Positions 1 through 5,488 of a stretch of 5,488 bases of DNA are shown here, piece by piece. The notes under the pieces were generated by a model. It was not told the origin of the DNA, did no database searches, and saw only the letters and a list, made by a program, of their open reading frames with translations. Position numbers and translations under genes: made by a program. Position 1 is the stretch's first letter; each line of letters begins with the position of its first letter. Source of the DNA: a bacterium (GTDB lineage Bacteria > Electryoneota > Electryoneia > Electryoneales > Electryoneaceae); NCBI GenBank assembly GCA_014729955.1, contig WJJA01000569.1, forward strand, positions 1 to 5,488. Direction: 5' to 3'.

Positions 1-1312
1 ATTCAGATTGGACGGAAAAATCGAGCAGGAACCGCCACATCGGGACAATCTGGATGGTTCCACCATCAAATTCGATCTTGTCCTCTTCGCTGCGTGTAAC
101 GATGGTCCCGGTCGCAACGCTCAGCTCCATCATCGCTTCGCGAAGCGCTGTTACTTCCCGTTTGTGAGTTTGCGGGTCGGCCATGGATTCACAGACCTGT
201 ACAAGGATGGGGTTCTGCCCACGAACGGGTATGATGAAATCGATTTCCCGACCATTTTTAGTCTTATAGTAGTAGATTTCTTTATGATGACGCCTGATCG
301 CAGTGAAAGTAAGGTTCTCCAGCAGATGCCCCGAGTTGACCAGCATACCGGACGAAACTGAAGTGATCAGAGCATGATCGACACAGTAAACCTTCTTGGG
401 ATTGGTGTTGCTGCGAGCCACAGAGGTGTCATAGATGCGAACCGTGAACAGGAAGTACGCATCTTCAAACCATTTGAGATAGTCCGACACCGATGACTTG
501 GGTACACTGTGTCCCAGTGATTTGAGATAGCCGGTCAGCCTGTTGATCGAATAGAGCGAGGCGCAATTGTCAACAAGCCAGTGGGTGAGGTCGGTGACTG
601 CCTTGGGGTGCGAGATATCGTACCGTTCAACCAAATCGCGAAACAGGATGGTCTGGAGGTACTCTTGATGGACCTTGATACGTAGTAGTCTCTCCAGTCC
701 AAGGACTTCGGGAAAACCACCTGACTCCCAGAATTCCTCAAAAGCCTTTTGGACCATGAGGCGTTTTTTCGTAGACAAGGCATCGCCAATAGGGATACTC
801 TTCCAGTCCAGAAACTCTCGAAATGAAAACGGGAACATTTCCCAAGACACTGCCCGTCCCCGCATTTGCGTCGCGATCTCCTTGGACAACATCCGAGCAG
901 ACGATCCTGTGAGATACACTTCACATTTTTCCGTTCGCATGATCCGATCTACAAAAGGCTCCCAGCCCTCGACCGCTTGAATCTCATCGAAGAAGCAATA
1001 CACCGTCTCGCTGTTCTTTTTTTCTGGATACAGGGCATAGTAGGCCTCGGTGATCCGGGCCAACCCTTCCTGACGCAGGTTGTGGAGACGATCATCGAAA
1101 AAGTTGATGTACAGGATATTCTCTTTGGAAACGCCCTGCGAGAGGAGCCGTTCGATGACCTGGAACAGATAGGTCGACTTTCCGCTCCTTCGAACCCCGA
1201 TGCAGACCGAAGCCTTGTCCCGGATCGTCTGGAGGTTCAGGTGTCGCGGAACGCCCGATTCGAGTTCCGCCTCCTGAAAATCCAGGATGATGGATTGGAT
1301 CGTTTCGATCAT
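1..1312 (-). CDS. AAA ATPase of the DUF4143 (ATPase plus PD-(D/E)XK-like) family, C-terminus cut by window edge
   Basis: The minus strand is open from an ATG at 1312-1310 to the window edge, 437 codons with no stop. Seen in the translation: Walker A GVRRSGKST (residues 39-47), Walker B VYCFFDE (104-110), a sensor-1-like LTGSSA (134-139), RGR (151-153) followed by PFSFREFL (161-168), GGFPE (198-202) and RDLVERY (225-231). The C-terminal part has LLEN (330-333), REIDFII (355-361) and ILVQVC (369-374), the usual arrangement of the degenerate nuclease-like fold in this family. The order matches the AAA_14/DUF4143 ATPases, usually about 400-450 residues, so only a few C-terminal residues should be missing. 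Family members are orphan ATPases common in bacteria and archaea; their cellular role is largely unknown, and substrate and partner cannot be read from sequence. All core ATPase motifs are intact, so it is probably active. It is divergently transcribed from the two plus-strand genes. Confidence 0.93.
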   Translation of the reverse strand, partial: MIETIQSIILDFQEAELESGVPRHLNLQTIRDKASVCIGVRRSGKSTYLFQVIERLLSQGVSKENILYINFFDDRLHNLRQEGLARITEAYYALYPEKKNSETVYCFFDEIQAVEGWEPFVDRIMRTEKCEVYLTGSSARMLSKEIATQMRGRAVSWEMFPFSFREFLDWKSIPIGDALSTKKRLMVQKAFEEFWESGGFPEVLGLERLLRIKVHQEYLQTILFRDLVERYDISHPKAVTDLTHWLVDNCASLYSINRLTGYLKSLGHSVPKSSVSDYLKWFEDAYFLFTVRIYDTSVARSNTNPKKVYCVDHALITSVSSGMLVNSGHLLENLTFTAIRRHHKEIYYYKTKNGREIDFIIPVRGQNPILVQVCESMADPQTHKREVTALREAMMELSVATGTIVTRSEEDKIEFDGGTIQIVPMWRFLLDFSVQSE

Positions 1313-1315
1313 GTA

Positions 1316-1324
1316 TCTCCTCCC
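1316..1324 (-). promoter_or_regulatory. Ribosome binding site of the minus-strand ATPase
   Basis: On the minus strand GGGAGGAGA lies just before TAC-ATG, a near-perfect Shine-Dalgarno sequence. It fixes the start codon at 1312. Confidence 0.85.
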
Positions 1325-1328
1325 GGAA

Positions 1329-1378
1329 AAATCCGTTACCAGCTACATAGCCAACTGGAAACAAATATAACCGGATTT
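1329..1378. repeat. Nested dyad across the ATPase promoter and leader
   Basis: AAATCCG (1329-1335) is the reverse complement of CGGATTT (1372-1378). The symmetry continues inward as TTA/TAA (with one extra C at 1371) and CCAG/CTGG (1339-1342 and 1354-1357). The near-centre holds the 10-base palindrome GCTACATAGC (1342-1351). The dyad covers the predicted -10 box and start of transcription, so an operator is more likely than an RNA hairpin. Confidence 0.35.
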
Positions 1379-1392
1379 GCATTGCGCTGCAA
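1364..1392 (-). promoter_or_regulatory. Predicted sigma70-type promoter of the ATPase gene
   Basis: On the minus strand, TTGCAG (1392-1387) is followed after exactly 17 bases by TATATT (1369-1364). The -10 box matches the consensus in 5 of 6 positions and the -35 box in 3 of 6. A start of transcription near 1357 would give a leader of about 45 bases before the ATG at 1312. This is a motif prediction only. Confidence 0.5.
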
Positions 1393-1510
1393 GTGAATTC
1401 TCCGCATTACCCTGATGCATCGAATGCCTGCGGGCAAATCACAAAGTCTAAGATCCCGTCCAAAGGGGAACCATGGGAGATTACCGGAAAGGTCGCAGAT
1501 GAGTCCTTGA

Positions 1511-1523
1511 ACAGGATTCCTGT
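1511..1523. repeat. Short perfect dyad ACAGGA-T-TCCTGT
   Basis: A 13-base inverted repeat with six-base arms and a single central base lies in the intergenic region. It could be a protein binding site, but a dyad of this size also occurs by chance. Confidence 0.3.
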
Positions 1524-1752
1524 AATTATCACTATTGGACCGATTCACCTGGATCGTTATGTTCTGCTTGTTACGTGCGAGTTGGATGCAGGGCGAAGCT
1601 GTGAAGCTGTATGGCAATAGCGCGAATCCTTCGGAACAAAGCAGATCACGTGCTTGGGATGACCCAAAGGGTGAATCAATTAATAGGTTTTTCTTTCTTT
1701 CAGGGTACAAACCGTCACCGGGAAGAAGTGATAAATAAGGGAACATCTTCTT

Positions 1753-1780
1753 GTAAAGCCAGTCTTTACCATAGCTGGCT
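1753..1780. repeat. Two overlapping, mutually exclusive hairpins
   Basis: GTAAAG (1753-1758) pairs with CTTTAC (1764-1769) around a five-base loop. Alternatively AGCCAG (1757-1762) pairs with CTGGCT (1775-1780). The two stems share bases 1757-1758 and 1764-1769 lies inside the loop of the second, so they compete. No clear poly-T terminator follows. The arrangement resembles a leader switch, but this is weak evidence. Confidence 0.3.
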
Positions 1781-1848
1781 CTCCTCATTGATGAAGTATT
1801 CGGGTTCGAACCTCGGCAATTACGGGTCACGGGAAAGACATGGGCCTG

Positions 1849-1878
1849 TTACTCTAAGAGATTGTCAATCCATATTTT
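1849..1878 (+). promoter_or_regulatory. Weak candidate promoter for the plus-strand gene pair
   Basis: TTACTC (1849-1854) and TATTTT (1873-1878) are 18 bases apart, and the perfect dyad GATTG-T-CAATC (1860-1870) lies in the spacer, where a regulator could bind. Both boxes are poor matches to consensus. It is the most AT-rich stretch upstream of the gene at 1967, which is the main reason for the call. Confidence 0.25.
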
Positions 1879-1955
1879 AACGCAATAGGCAGCAATATGG
1901 CCATGGAATCCTGACCACTGAAACGACCGGACCACACGACCTCGATACCGACGAA

Positions 1956-1960
1956 AAGGA
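1956..1960 (+). promoter_or_regulatory. Ribosome binding site for the 420-residue protein
   Basis: AAGGA lies six bases before the ATG at 1967. This supports that start over any internal one. Confidence 0.75.
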
Positions 1961-1966
1961 TAGACA

Positions 1967-3229
1967 ATGGTTCTTTACCAGTTTTCCAGGACGGATTGGG
2001 AATTCCTGCTGCGATGGTATCCCGATATGCCGGTGTCCTTACGGCGCACGCTTGAGGAAGGCAAACCCAGGGGCAAACGTATCGAGGTGGACTTCACCGA
2101 GCCGGACGCTGTGGAACTTCTGGATGTGATCGCCGAGATTGTTCCATCGATGTCACGTGCGGATCGACGGCAGGCCAAACATCTCCGAAACCGCCTGGTA
2201 AGTACGTTCTCCGCCTTGGAGTGGAGTGGTTCTTCGGGCGAAGACGACACAGTTTCGCCGGGTCATCGCGATGGGTTGACGACGGAAGATGAAGCGGCAT
2301 CCTTGTTCCGGGAGATGATTGAGAAAGAGATGAAGGGTATGGGAGCGGATGATGTCGCTTTCATGCAGGATTTCCTGTCCAAAGCAGCCGAAGAGTTTAA
2401 CACCACACCGCAGGAAGGGTTGGGGGGATATTCACCACGGGAATTTCACGCCCTGTTCTACGCAGATTTCATGAGCGATACATCCGCCGTGAAGCTCAAT
2501 GAAGCCATTCCCCTGAAGGAGCTTGAGGCTGGCGAACTACTGGTCAATGCCCGCTCCTTCCTTGAAATCCTGCAAGAAGAGAATGGTACAAAAATGACTC
2601 AGAGCGGCAATCTGAATCGCGCATTTGTGCGGCGGGCGGTGGAACGTATGCGGTTTCCGGATGGTTACCTTAAGGCACTTGACGAGGTACACAAGGCAGT
2701 CAATGAAAATGATGTTTCTCCCCTTCACCTTCTTCGGGTACTGCTGATGCAGGCGGGCTTTGTGCGGAAGTATCGGGGCAGGTTTATTGTTTCAAAGAAA
2801 GGCCGGGAGCTTCATTCCGAAGAAAAGGCGGGGCAGTTGTACGCTTCCGTGTTTCGAACCTACGCAACCAAATTCAATCATGCTTACGTGGACGGTTGGC
2901 CGGAACTTCCCATCGTGCAGCAGTCACTCGCCTATCTTCTCCATCGTTTAAGCCAAACAGAGGGACGCTGGATCGATTGGGAGAAGGAATGGGTCGACCT
3001 TCTACCCCCTCAAGTCCTCGAAGAGGGATTGGCCGAGTTTAAGACCCCCGAACCGAAGACGATCATGCGGGCCATGGTCAGCGGCAGGATCATACATCCA
3101 TTGCATGCCTTTGGACTGATTGACGAGCACTACCGGGATCATGCTTCTTTCCCCGGGCTGACCATCCTGGCAAGCATACGCACGACACCTTTGTTTAAAC
3201 GCTTTCTACAATTTGATCTATCGTCGTAA
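1967..3229 (+). CDS. Uncharacterised protein with pRiA4b ORF-3 C-terminal-like domain
   Basis: The protein has 420 residues, no signal peptide and no membrane segment, and is probably cytoplasmic. I recognise the family by pattern, but it has no established function. Visible blocks, in order: an N-terminal helical part (1-85); a variable acidic linker (about 86-110); EEFNTTPQEGLGGYSPREFHALFY (142-165; the family usually has an FN-x(5,7)-GGLSP-like motif here); LNEAIPLKEL (177-186); LLVNARSFLEIL (191-202); and a winged-helix-like segment from MTQSGNLNRAFV (210-221) through VNENDVSPLHLLRVLL (245-260) to RKYRGRFIVSKKGREL (267-282). The last resembles the C-terminal domain of plasmid pRiA4b ORF-3-type proteins. 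It ends TTPLFKRFLQF, a typical family terminus, so the gene looks full length. Start and ribosome binding site agree. The SWIM protein gene follows in the same direction, so the two are probably co-transcribed. A nucleic-acid-binding role is inference from the winged-helix-like segment. Confidence 0.9.
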   Translation: MVLYQFSRTDWEFLLRWYPDMPVSLRRTLEEGKPRGKRIEVDFTEPDAVELLDVIAEIVPSMSRADRRQAKHLRNRLVSTFSALEWSGSSGEDDTVSPGHRDGLTTEDEAASLFREMIEKEMKGMGADDVAFMQDFLSKAAEEFNTTPQEGLGGYSPREFHALFYADFMSDTSAVKLNEAIPLKELEAGELLVNARSFLEILQEENGTKMTQSGNLNRAFVRRAVERMRFPDGYLKALDEVHKAVNENDVSPLHLLRVLLMQAGFVRKYRGRFIVSKKGRELHSEEKAGQLYASVFRTYATKFNHAYVDGWPELPIVQQSLAYLLHRLSQTEGRWIDWEKEWVDLLPPQVLEEGLAEFKTPEPKTIMRAMVSGRIIHPLHAFGLIDEHYRDHASFPGLTILASIRTTPLFKRFLQFDLSS

Positions 3230-3290
3230 GCCCGGCTACGTTGTCCTGATCCGCCAACGTGTCGCGAACAAGAAACCTGGGGCCACCCCC

Positions 3291-5225
3291 ATGCCAAACA
3301 CCTCTTCCAGGCTGAAGACGCTCGCTTCGCTGCCGTCGTATGCGATGGCCGACTGGTCCGGACATCGTGTCTACACCAGGGGTCAGGATTACCAGTCTGA
3401 CGGGCGCGTCATGGACCTTGCTGTGACACGCGAGGGTGATCTGCTCGCCTGGGTGATGGGAGGCGAACGCTATGCCACTCTTGTGAAGCTCTTGGACAAT
3501 GATACGCTTGGCTCCTGCTGCTCCTGCCCATACGGTTATGAAGGCAAACATGCCGTAGCTACCCTTCTGGAATTCCAGAAACGATACCGGAACAAAGCGC
3601 TTGTCCCTATGGCAGAGGAGGACGATCCGCGTTGGAGCGAACTGGAAGAGGTGATAGGGGAGGAGGAGTGCAGGGAGGATGAGTTTGAGGACGATGAGCT
3701 TGATGAAGAAGAAATCCTATCCGAGGATGCCCCTGGAGAAACGACTGTGCCGGAATCTCAGCTGGCTTCACAGCTGCAATCGTTGGAGAAAGAAGAACTG
3801 GTAAACCTGATCCTCAAGTTCACGGCAATGTATCCCACGTTGACACAGTCGCTATCGTTCCTGCTTGGCGCCGGTGACAACGAAACAGAGCGGCTCATCG
3901 AATCGGTGCGTGGTGATCTTGCAAACCTTGCTTCGTGTGCAACCAGTGTGGACTATTGGTTCGAAGCGGATGACCTCGCTGATTTTTCTGAGATCAAGCA
4001 TCGACTGCAACTCCTCTTAGAAAAAGACCATGCGGATGAAATCCTGGAGATGGGCGAAGAGTTGTTGGCGACGGGAAATCAGATCGTCGAGACGGTCGAC
4101 GACGACGGCGTTCTGGCAATGGAGTTGGAGGAGTGCCTCCTCCCGCTGGTTGAAGCGCTACGGCAATGCCGGTTGCCCGAATCTGAACGATTCCTCGCGG
4201 CTCTTCATCTCGCCAAAGAGGACGATTACCAGCTCTTGCCGAAGCTGGAAGAATACCTGTTGGAAGAACGCGAGGCGGGCGTTTGGGATGACGTCGCGGA
4301 AGAACTGCTATCGCAGTTGCAGGCAGAAGCACGGGGCAGTGTGGCATGGATCGAGCTTACTCCCTACAAAAGGGACCTCATTTCGGATTGGGCCATCGTT
4401 GCGCTCAGCCATGCAGGCCGTACGGATGAGATCCTTCCCCTATGCGAACGCGAAGCACAGATTACGGGGAACTACATCCGGGTGGTGGAACGTCTTATCG
4501 ATGCTGGTAGTCTGGACTCTGCCGAGAAATGGATTTGGAAGGGACTTCGGGATGGCGGCGGAGTTCGTCCCGTGTACCACGACAGACTGGTCACACGCCT
4601 GCGGGATATCCGAAAGAAGCAGGAGGATTGGGCCTTTGTCGCTGCGCTGGACGCAGAACGATTTGTGCACAATCCGCACTCAGACAGCTTTTTCACCTGT
4701 GTTGATAGCGCTTCACACGCCGGTGCAGGGGATGTTGTCAGGGAAGCCCTGCTCGCTTACCTGGAAACAGGAACACTCCCAACGGAGCAGGAGCAATGGC
4801 CGTTATCTCGGACGGGGTGGCCCGCTCAGGAGCTTGTCTCCCGACATCAGTTTCCGCTTCTCAACCTCCTTATTCGGATTGCCATTGAGGAGAAGACGCC
4901 GGACCGGGTTCTGCACTGGTATGAAAAGCTGGAAAGAGAGGGTGTTTATCACTCCGAGAACCTATTGGATGATATTGCGGAAGCGATTCGTGACCATGCA
5001 CCAGGCCGGGCCGTGCAGATCTGGAAGGATCTGGCCGAAGGATTGATTGCACAGGTCAAACCGAAACTCTATATCGAAGCGGTACGCTATCTGCACAAGG
5101 CCGCAAAGACCATGAAACGGGTAGACAAGGGCGAAGAGTTCCTGGTCTACCTGCAAGACCTGCGCCGTGAACACGTGCGGAAAAAGCGTCTGATGGAGGC
5201 GATGGAAGGCTTGGAATGCAGCTGA
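3291..5225 (+). CDS. SWIM-type zinc finger protein with degenerate metal site and long helical domain
   Basis: The product has 644 residues from the ATG at 3291. An in-frame TTG at 3213 would add 26 residues and overlap the upstream gene by 17 bases, but it has no ribosome binding site and the family's conserved N-terminus (HRVYTRGQDYQSDGRV, residues 25-40) starts after the ATG. The ATG is itself weakly supported, by GGGG eight bases upstream. The SWIM motif CSCPYGYEGKH (77-87) has the CxC pair and the His, but the Cys normally two residues before the His is Gly85. A strongly acidic linker (109-146; 23 of 38 residues Asp or Glu) precedes a helical region to the C-terminus, with TPR-like segments such as 366-419, and the family ending RRE-HV-RKKRLME (625-636). 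SWIM domains bind DNA or protein in known cases; this protein's function is unknown. Metal binding may be lost or use another ligand. Confidence 0.88.
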   Translation: MPNTSSRLKTLASLPSYAMADWSGHRVYTRGQDYQSDGRVMDLAVTREGDLLAWVMGGERYATLVKLLDNDTLGSCCSCPYGYEGKHAVATLLEFQKRYRNKALVPMAEEDDPRWSELEEVIGEEECREDEFEDDELDEEEILSEDAPGETTVPESQLASQLQSLEKEELVNLILKFTAMYPTLTQSLSFLLGAGDNETERLIESVRGDLANLASCATSVDYWFEADDLADFSEIKHRLQLLLEKDHADEILEMGEELLATGNQIVETVDDDGVLAMELEECLLPLVEALRQCRLPESERFLAALHLAKEDDYQLLPKLEEYLLEEREAGVWDDVAEELLSQLQAEARGSVAWIELTPYKRDLISDWAIVALSHAGRTDEILPLCEREAQITGNYIRVVERLIDAGSLDSAEKWIWKGLRDGGGVRPVYHDRLVTRLRDIRKKQEDWAFVAALDAERFVHNPHSDSFFTCVDSASHAGAGDVVREALLAYLETGTLPTEQEQWPLSRTGWPAQELVSRHQFPLLNLLIRIAIEEKTPDRVLHWYEKLEREGVYHSENLLDDIAEAIRDHAPGRAVQIWKDLAEGLIAQVKPKLYIEAVRYLHKAAKTMKRVDKGEEFLVYLQDLRREHVRKKRLMEAMEGLECS

Positions 5226-5229
5226 CCGG

Positions 5230-5271
5230 GTGATGTGACCAGTCCTGTAAGTGACGTGATCAGTCCTGTAG
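5230..5271. repeat. Tandem pair of 21-base repeats, bracketed by ACCGG/CCGGT
   Basis: Unit 1 (5230-5250) and unit 2 (5251-5271) differ at three of 21 positions and abut exactly. Both contain CAGTCCTGTA. ACCGG (5225-5229) and its reverse complement CCGGT (5273-5277) flank the pair. It fills most of the gap between the SWIM gene stop and the CRISPR array. Repeated sites of this kind occur at the ends of some insertion sequences (IS21 family, for example), but no transposase or partner end is in the window. Confidence 0.75.
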
Positions 5272-5291
5272 GCCGGTATGATGCACACCTT

Positions 5292-5328
5292 GTTTCAATC
5301 CTCGCCCGATCCGAAGGATGGGCGCCAC
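5292..5328 (-). repeat. Degenerate terminal CRISPR repeat
   Basis: It matches the intact repeat at 26 of 37 positions. The ten bases GTTTCAATCC (5292-5301) are unchanged, and eight of the eleven differences lie in the stem. A hairpin still forms: CGCCC with GGGCG (5303-5307 and 5320-5324) and ATCC with GGAT (5309-5312 and 5316-5319), a three-base loop and one bulged G at 5308. Confidence 0.85.
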
Positions 5329-5362
5329 TCGTTAGCGAAGCGGGCCTTGACGTTCGCAAAGT

Positions 5363-5399
5363 GTTTCAATCCACAGCCGGTCCGAAGACCGGCTGAAAC
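5363..5399 (-). repeat. CRISPR repeat, intact copy 1
   Basis: Identical to the copy at 5435-5471. The plus-strand ends are GTTTCAATCC and GGCTGAAAC. Confidence 0.95.
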
Positions 5400-5434
5400 C
5401 GGGTCGCCCGGCTTCAGCTGTGCCGCTTGTTCAC

Positions 5435-5471
5435 GTTTCAATCCACAGCCGGTCCGAAGACCGGCTGAAAC
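5435..5471 (-). repeat. CRISPR repeat, intact copy 2
   Basis: Identical to the copy at 5363-5399. It is followed by 17 bases of a third spacer before the window ends. Confidence 0.95.
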
Positions 5472-5488
5472 GTGGCACACTGTTGTTC

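Larger units (their letters stand above)
1313..1966. other. Divergent intergenic region, no convincing gene
   Basis: About 650 bases separate the two divergent start codons. Short open frames exist on both strands, the longest on the minus strand at 1336-1830. Their translations are rich in Cys, Ser and Arg, have no recognisable domain and mostly lack a ribosome binding site, so I do not call them genes. What can be seen is the ATPase promoter region (1329-1392), small dyads at 1511-1523, 1753-1780, 1803-1812 and 1860-1870, and the ribosome binding site of the next gene. A small RNA or a decayed gene cannot be excluded. Confidence 0.6.
5292..5488 (-). CRISPR. CRISPR array, trailer end, continues past window edge
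   Basis: Three repeats of 37 bases start at 5292, 5363 and 5435, giving periods of 71 and 72. The last two are identical and the first is degenerate. Spacers are 5329-5362 (34 bases), 5400-5434 (35 bases) and 5472 to the edge (17 bases seen). On the minus strand each repeat ends in GGATTGAAAC, the usual 3' end that becomes the crRNA 5' handle. The degenerate copy lies at the left. Both facts say transcription is leftward with the leader beyond 5488. The intact repeat, read on the minus strand, is GTTT, then a nine-pair stem (CAGCCGGTC with GACCGGCTG) closed by a UUCG loop, then an 11-base tail. The tail resembles type I-C repeats, but length and 5' end do not, so types I and III both remain possible. 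No cas gene is in the window. Confidence 0.96.

Noticed and set aside
1662..1700. Possible terminator: ACCC-AAA-GGGT hairpin followed by a T-rich stretch
   Set aside because: The stem has only four pairs and the T-rich run begins about 15 bases after it, too far for an intrinsic terminator.
1800..1816. tRNA T-arm-like sequence around the palindrome GGTTCGAACC (1803-1812)
   Set aside because: The T-stem needs two wobble pairs, no acceptor, D or anticodon arm can be built on either strand and there is no CCA end. It is not a tRNA; a tRNA-end remnant from an old integration cannot be excluded.
1336..1830. 164-codon minus-strand open frame in the intergenic region
   Set aside because: The composition is rich in Cys, Ser and Arg, with no domain and no ribosome binding site. 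It also overlaps the ATPase promoter.
1393..1880. Three overlapping plus-strand open frames of 67-89 codons
   Set aside because: They overlap each other in different frames, show no family resemblance and lack convincing ribosome binding sites.
3213..3290. TTG start at 3213 for the SWIM protein
   Set aside because: No ribosome binding site precedes it, it overlaps the upstream gene and the extra 26 residues lie outside the conserved domain. It is kept as an alternative only.
4030..5046. 338-codon plus-strand open frame inside the SWIM gene
   Set aside because: It is very rich in Arg, Ser, Trp and Cys, typical of an out-of-frame reading of a helical protein gene. The main frame has a clear family match.
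5295..5480. 61-codon minus-strand open frame over the array
   Set aside because: It is a translation of the CRISPR repeats; the peptide repeats VSAGLRTGCGLK with the array period.

Overview
The window looks like an accessory region of a bacterial chromosome. It is moderately GC-rich by eye, with good Shine-Dalgarno sites and a CRISPR array. The protein families (DUF4143-type ATPase, SWIM zinc finger protein with a helical C-terminus, and a pRiA4b-C-terminal-like protein) are spread over many environmental bacteria, so lineage cannot be fixed. A Deltaproteobacteria- or Nitrospirota-like source is only a guess.

Layout from left to right. (1) Bases 1-1312, minus strand: one open frame of 437 codons that runs off the left edge. 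It encodes an AAA-type ATPase of the DUF4143 family with Walker A, Walker B and a PD-(D/E)XK-like C-terminus. It has a strong ribosome binding site and a credible promoter. (2) Bases 1313-1966: a divergent intergenic region of about 650 bases with no convincing gene but several short dyads. (3) Bases 1967-3229, plus strand: a 420-residue protein of a recognisable but functionally uncharacterised family. (4) Bases 3291-5225, plus strand: a 644-residue SWIM-type zinc finger protein with an acidic linker and a long helical domain. Its SWIM motif lacks the third metal-ligand cysteine. (5) Bases 5230-5271: a tandem pair of 21-base repeats. (6) Bases 5292-5488: the trailer end of a CRISPR array transcribed leftwards on the minus strand. 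It has one degenerate terminal repeat, two perfect 37-base repeats, two full spacers and the start of a third. The leader and any cas genes lie outside the window.

Genes 3 and 4 are co-directional and probably one transcription unit. They converge on the CRISPR array with only 66 bases between the last stop codon and the terminal repeat. A functional link between this pair and CRISPR is a hypothesis from proximity only. The most secure unusual observations are three: a terminal repeat that keeps a nine-pair hairpin although most of its stem bases have changed, the broken SWIM motif, and the bracketed 21-base tandem repeat between the gene and the array.
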